Shown one piece after another: positions 32,287-34,245 of a stretch of 34,245 bases of DNA. Source of the stretch: Dehalococcoides mccartyi (GTDB taxonomy: Bacteria; Chloroflexota; Dehalococcoidia; GIF9; DYGU01); contig DYGU01000015.1 of assembly GCA_020724525.1 (NCBI GenBank), forward strand, positions 1-34,245. The letters are read 5' to 3'. The position numbers and the translations under genes were made by a program. Numbering within the stretch: the first letter of the stretch is position 1; every line of letters begins with the position of its first letter. The notes under the pieces were generated by a model. The model did no database searches, was not told where the DNA came from, and saw only the letters and a program-made list of their open reading frames with translations.

Positions 32287-33282
32287 TCAATAAATCTGAT
32301 ACCAATCTTCGGAAACAGAAACTAACTGGTATGCCTCAAGTCCAAGTTTCCGGTACCAGGGGGTAGCATATTTGGTAGCAATATCGGTTAGCTTTTTTAG
32401 CCTGTCTACGGCTACAGTCCTCAAATATCTGCCTCGCTCGGAGGTGTCCTTTATATACATGGCTTCCTGCCATATAGCCCGTCCCCCTAAAAAGCCAGAG
32501 GCACCTGCCCGACAAGCAATTTCTACTTGCTTGTAAAAAATTTCATAATCAACTCCGGCACTGAGGATAACCCAGGGTACCGATGAAGCCTTGTCCAGTT
32601 GCCGGCACATTTCTAAGAGTTTTCCCTCATCCTTCTCATAATCAAGGTTGGCAGGAAACTCAGCCTTAAGGACATCAATGGGTATCGCAGTAATCTGTCG
32701 AGCTGTCTCTATGACCAATTCGGGTTTCTTAAGGGCAAACTGAGCTGGCTCTGACTTCTCCCTGCCTACTGGGTAGCTCTTGGGCTCGACCACAAAGGGG
32801 ATATCATATTTCAAACAATCTTCAGCCACTTTCCTTATTGTAGCTAACTGCTTAGAAGCTGCTGAACTTAGGTCAGGGCGATAATACACTAAAATCTTGA
32901 CCGCCGAAGCCCCTGAACGCTTGATTTTCTCTACATTCCAGCCTTCAAGCAAAGTATTCAGGCGCTCCTCCTTACTCCCTGTATATCCAGTATCTTCTAT
33001 ACTTACCAGCAAGCCCGTATTACCTGGAAGAACATTGCCAGCAATACACTGGGCAGCTCCATAATTTGGGTCAAGCAAAACGCCACTGGCATAGGGTGCC
33101 AGAGCCTGGCACAATTCTAACTTATGCGCCACCATTTCCTGATAGTCCACTGTCTCCGGGGCTTCTTCATCAAGCATGCGCCGCAAAGACTCGCGATGGT
33201 CCATAGCACAGATAACAAAAATGCCATCAGCGGTTGAAAACTGTTGTAAGCCCCGAATTTTACCGACACTTAATCGATTCAT
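32287..33282 (-). CDS. lacD: Tagatose 1,6-diphosphate aldolase (LacD type)
   Basis: A 331-residue class I aldolase. The family features include FVICAMDHRESLRRML, SGVLLDPNYGA, VSIEDTGYTG, and PFVVEPKSYPVGR. The Schiff-base Lys is probably in IPIDVLKAEFPAN, and SAGVDYEIFYKQVE with GASGFLGGRAIWQEA completes the barrel. Streptococcal LacD cleaves tagatose and fructose bisphosphates with little stereochemical preference, so it may serve as the glycolytic aldolase here. It is the first gene of the lacD-pyk-kinase operon and lies about 100 bp after the tRNA cluster on the same strand. Confidence 0.9.
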   Translation of the reverse strand: MNRLSVGKIRGLQQFSTADGIFVICAMDHRESLRRMLDEEAPETVDYQEMVAHKLELCQALAPYASGVLLDPNYGAAQCIAGNVLPGNTGLLVSIEDTGYTGSKEERLNTLLEGWNVEKIKRSGASAVKILVYYRPDLSSAASKQLATIRKVAEDCLKYDIPFVVEPKSYPVGREKSEPAQFALKKPELVIETARQITAIPIDVLKAEFPANLDYEKDEGKLLEMCRQLDKASSVPWVILSAGVDYEIFYKQVEIACRAGASGFLGGRAIWQEAMYIKDTSERGRYLRTVAVDRLKKLTDIATKYATPWYRKLGLEAYQLVSVSEDWYQIY

Positions 33283-33384
33283 TTTGGTATTGCCTCAGCC
33301 AGGGATTCCTTCCAGGCACCGAGACTTTATTGTTACTTACTTTAGACAAATTCGCAAGGAGCTGTGGGAGACAAAAAGACAAAA

Positions 33385-33457
33385 TGGGCGATAGTGGATT
33401 TGAACCACTGACCTCCTGTGTGTAAAACAGACGCTCTAACCTCTGAGCTAATCGCCC
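33385..33457 (-). tRNA. tRNA-Val (anticodon UAC)
   Basis: It folds as a full cloverleaf: acceptor GGGCGAT/ATCGCCC, D stem GCTC/GAGC, anticodon loop TTTACAC with TAC, and T arm AGTGG-TTCAAAT-CCACT. Discriminator is A. CCA is not encoded. It is the last gene of the tRNA cluster. Confidence 0.95.
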
Positions 33458-33462
33458 AGGTA

Positions 33463-33538
33463 TGGCGCGCCTGGCGGGATTTGAACCCACGACCTTAGCC
33501 TCCGCAGGGCTACGCTCTATCCGCTGAGCTACAGGCGC
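33463..33538 (-). tRNA. tRNA-Arg (anticodon GCG), CCA encoded
   Basis: Acceptor GCGCCTG/CAGGCGC, D stem GCTC/GAGC, anticodon stem TAGCC/GGCTA, loop CTGCGGA giving anticodon GCG, and T arm GTGGG-TTCAAAT-CCCGC. Discriminator G is followed by encoded CCA. The loop differs by one base from the common bacterial Arg(CCG) loop CTCCGGA. Bacteria normally read CGU/CGC with Arg(ACG), edited to inosine, so GCG is unusual. Confidence 0.9.
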
Positions 33539-33543
33539 CTATT

Positions 33544-33629
33544 TGGTGCCGAAGGGGGGATTTGAACCCCCATGTCCTTATGGACACTACGCCCTGAACG
33601 TAGCGCGTCTGCCTTTCCGCCACTTCGGC
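33544..33629 (-). tRNA. tRNA-Leu (anticodon CAG), CCA encoded
   Basis: A class II tRNA with acceptor GCCGAAG/CTTCGGC, anticodon stem CTACG/CGTAG, loop TTCAGGG with CAG, a long variable arm (TGTCC/GGACA), and T arm GGGGG-TTCAAAT-CCCCC. Discriminator A and CCA are encoded. Confidence 0.95.
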
Positions 33630-33630
33630 G

Positions 33631-33703
33631 TGGGCGGTACTGGACTTGAACCAATGACCTCTTGCGTGTGAAGCAAGCGCTCTCACCACTGAGCTAACCG
33701 CCC
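33631..33703 (-). tRNA. tRNA-Val (anticodon CAC)
   Basis: Acceptor GGGCGGT/ACCGCCC, D stem GCTC/GAGC, anticodon stem CTTGC/GCAAG, loop TTCACAC with CAC, and T arm ATTGG-TTCAAGT-CCAGT with one G-T pair. CCA is not encoded, and only one base separates its discriminator from the 5' end of tRNA-Leu. It is the first gene of the cluster. Confidence 0.95.
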
Positions 33704-33724
33704 AGAATCGTATTTATTTTAGCG

Positions 33725-34185
33725 TTAAAAGTCAGCTTTGTAAAGAAAGACCGATTTTGACGTGGCCGAGGGCGAAGCTATGTACTTGCTGTTATACGCC
33801 GTTGCCACAAGTATCTCAACCATGGGCATCTCCGGCGACCTTGGATTGGGCATTAGTGTTCGAGTTCTCGGATCGACTACCAGATCCAACACCTCTAACA
33901 CTACTTGCCCTACCAATGACTGTGACTCCTCTGCTTCAGCCAATACATCAAAAGTTCCTATCCGTCCCTTGAGTTCAAGTGTTACAACGCTATAGGTTTT
34001 ATTTGAACTTGATTATTTGCGTATTTCACCTTAGCATCTCGTATTTTCCTTAGAGCAAGTTCGTCAACAAGATTCTTAGGCAACACAAACATTGTTGCCT
34101 CGGTGTCGATGACCGCCTCAACATTCATCGTCTTTGTTGTGTCAAACAAACTTGTAATCTTAACCTTCTCGATTACCTTCCCCAT
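33725..34185 (-). pseudogene. Clan AA (retropepsin-like) aspartic protease, inactivated
   Basis: The gene starts at ATG 34185 after GGGAGG from the terminal repeat. The first frame reads VEAVIDTEATMFVLPKNLVD and VKYANNQVQIK, then stops at 33982. The shifted frame continues with VVTLELKGRIGTFDVLAEAE, then LVGQVVLEVLDLVVDP and LMPNPRSPEMPMVEIL, the normal C-terminal half of small bacterial retropepsin-like proteins. The catalytic DTGAT is changed to DTEAT (residues 27-31), so Gly of the active loop is lost as well. About 27 extra residues after MVEIL suggest the original stop is also gone. A frameshift near 34000 plus the active-site change point to a dead gene. Confidence 0.8.
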
Positions 34186-34191
34186 TTCTTT

Positions 34192-34244
34192 CCTCCCATG
34201 AGCGCACAGTTTTGTCAAGCCTGCGCACCCTTTTTATTTTTTAC
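34192..34244 (-). repeat. Right copy of 53-bp terminal inverted repeat
   Basis: Exact inverted copy of bases 1-53; only base 34245 lies outside it. It provides the ribosome binding site of the aspartic protease remnant, just as the left copy does for cutA. Confidence 0.95.
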
Positions 34245-34245
34245 C

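Noticed and set aside
1-34245. Linear plasmid or phage with terminal inverted repeats
   Set aside because: The content is housekeeping (pyk, tRNAs, elp3, transporters) with no replication or phage genes; 53 bp is also a plausible assembly overlap length.

Overview
The window looks like a chromosomal contig from an uncultured bacterium, most probably Chloroflexota of the Dehalococcoidia type. The reasons are the mix of a standalone bacterial Elp3, an archaeal-style FAU-1/RtcA pair, a GH3-type ligase remnant, LIV and oligopeptide ABC transporters, and scattered palindromes built on GTCATTGCGAG. This placement is inferred from gene content and sequence style, not from a marker-gene tree. Most of the window reads as moderate GC by eye; the block 15.0-22.0 kb reads visibly GC-richer.

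Layout. 0-0.4 kb: cutA, beginning in a 53-bp sequence that recurs inverted at the far end. 0.4-3.2 kb: a frameshifted glycine-zipper membrane protein, then fau-1 and rtcA, divergent (RNA metabolism). 3.3-4.6 kb: a beta-ketoacyl synthase broken by three frameshifts. 4.5-6.8 kb: an unrecognised charged protein, a metallo-beta-lactamase hydrolase and an unknown partner gene. 6.8-8.3 kb: a scrap zone with two small ORFs between palindromes, a GH3 C-terminal fragment and a damaged ICMT-like membrane protein. 8.4-11.5 kb: a large membrane GGDEF/HD-GYP cyclic-di-GMP protein. 11.6-14.4 kb: a Trm9/ALKBH8-like methyltransferase divergent from elp3, followed by a LOG-family gene. 14.5-14.9 kb: a small coiled-coil membrane protein with a tandem repeat. 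15.0-22.2 kb: an oligopeptide-type ABC transporter operon with a small membrane-protein tail. 22.3-24.1 kb: an S49 membrane protease and a DUF4350-like partner. 24.5-25.1 kb: a HAD hydrolase. 25.2-29.7 kb: a complete branched-chain amino-acid type (LIV) transporter, livHMGF plus binding protein. 29.8-33.3 kb, minus strand: lacD, pyk and a PfkB sugar-phosphate kinase, with a three-hairpin element between the last two. 33.4-33.7 kb, minus strand: four tRNA genes, Val(CAC), Leu(CAG), Arg(GCG) and Val(UAC). 33.7-34.2 kb: a dead clan AA aspartic protease.

Functional themes. (1) tRNA wobble chemistry: Elp3 makes cm5U34, and the adjacent methyltransferase carries the features of the enzyme that methylates it to mcm5U. 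(2) RNA end processing: FAU-1 and RtcA. (3) Nutrient uptake: two full ABC systems. (4) A compact sugar-phosphate module: kinase, aldolase and pyruvate kinase. Gene decay is prominent; five loci carry frameshifts, truncations or internal deletions, and read-level checking is needed to separate biology from assembly error.

The strongest leads are the Elp3-Trm9 pairing, the tRNA-Arg with anticodon GCG, the three-hairpin element with complementary loops between pyk and the kinase gene, and the 53-bp inverted repeats at the two ends.
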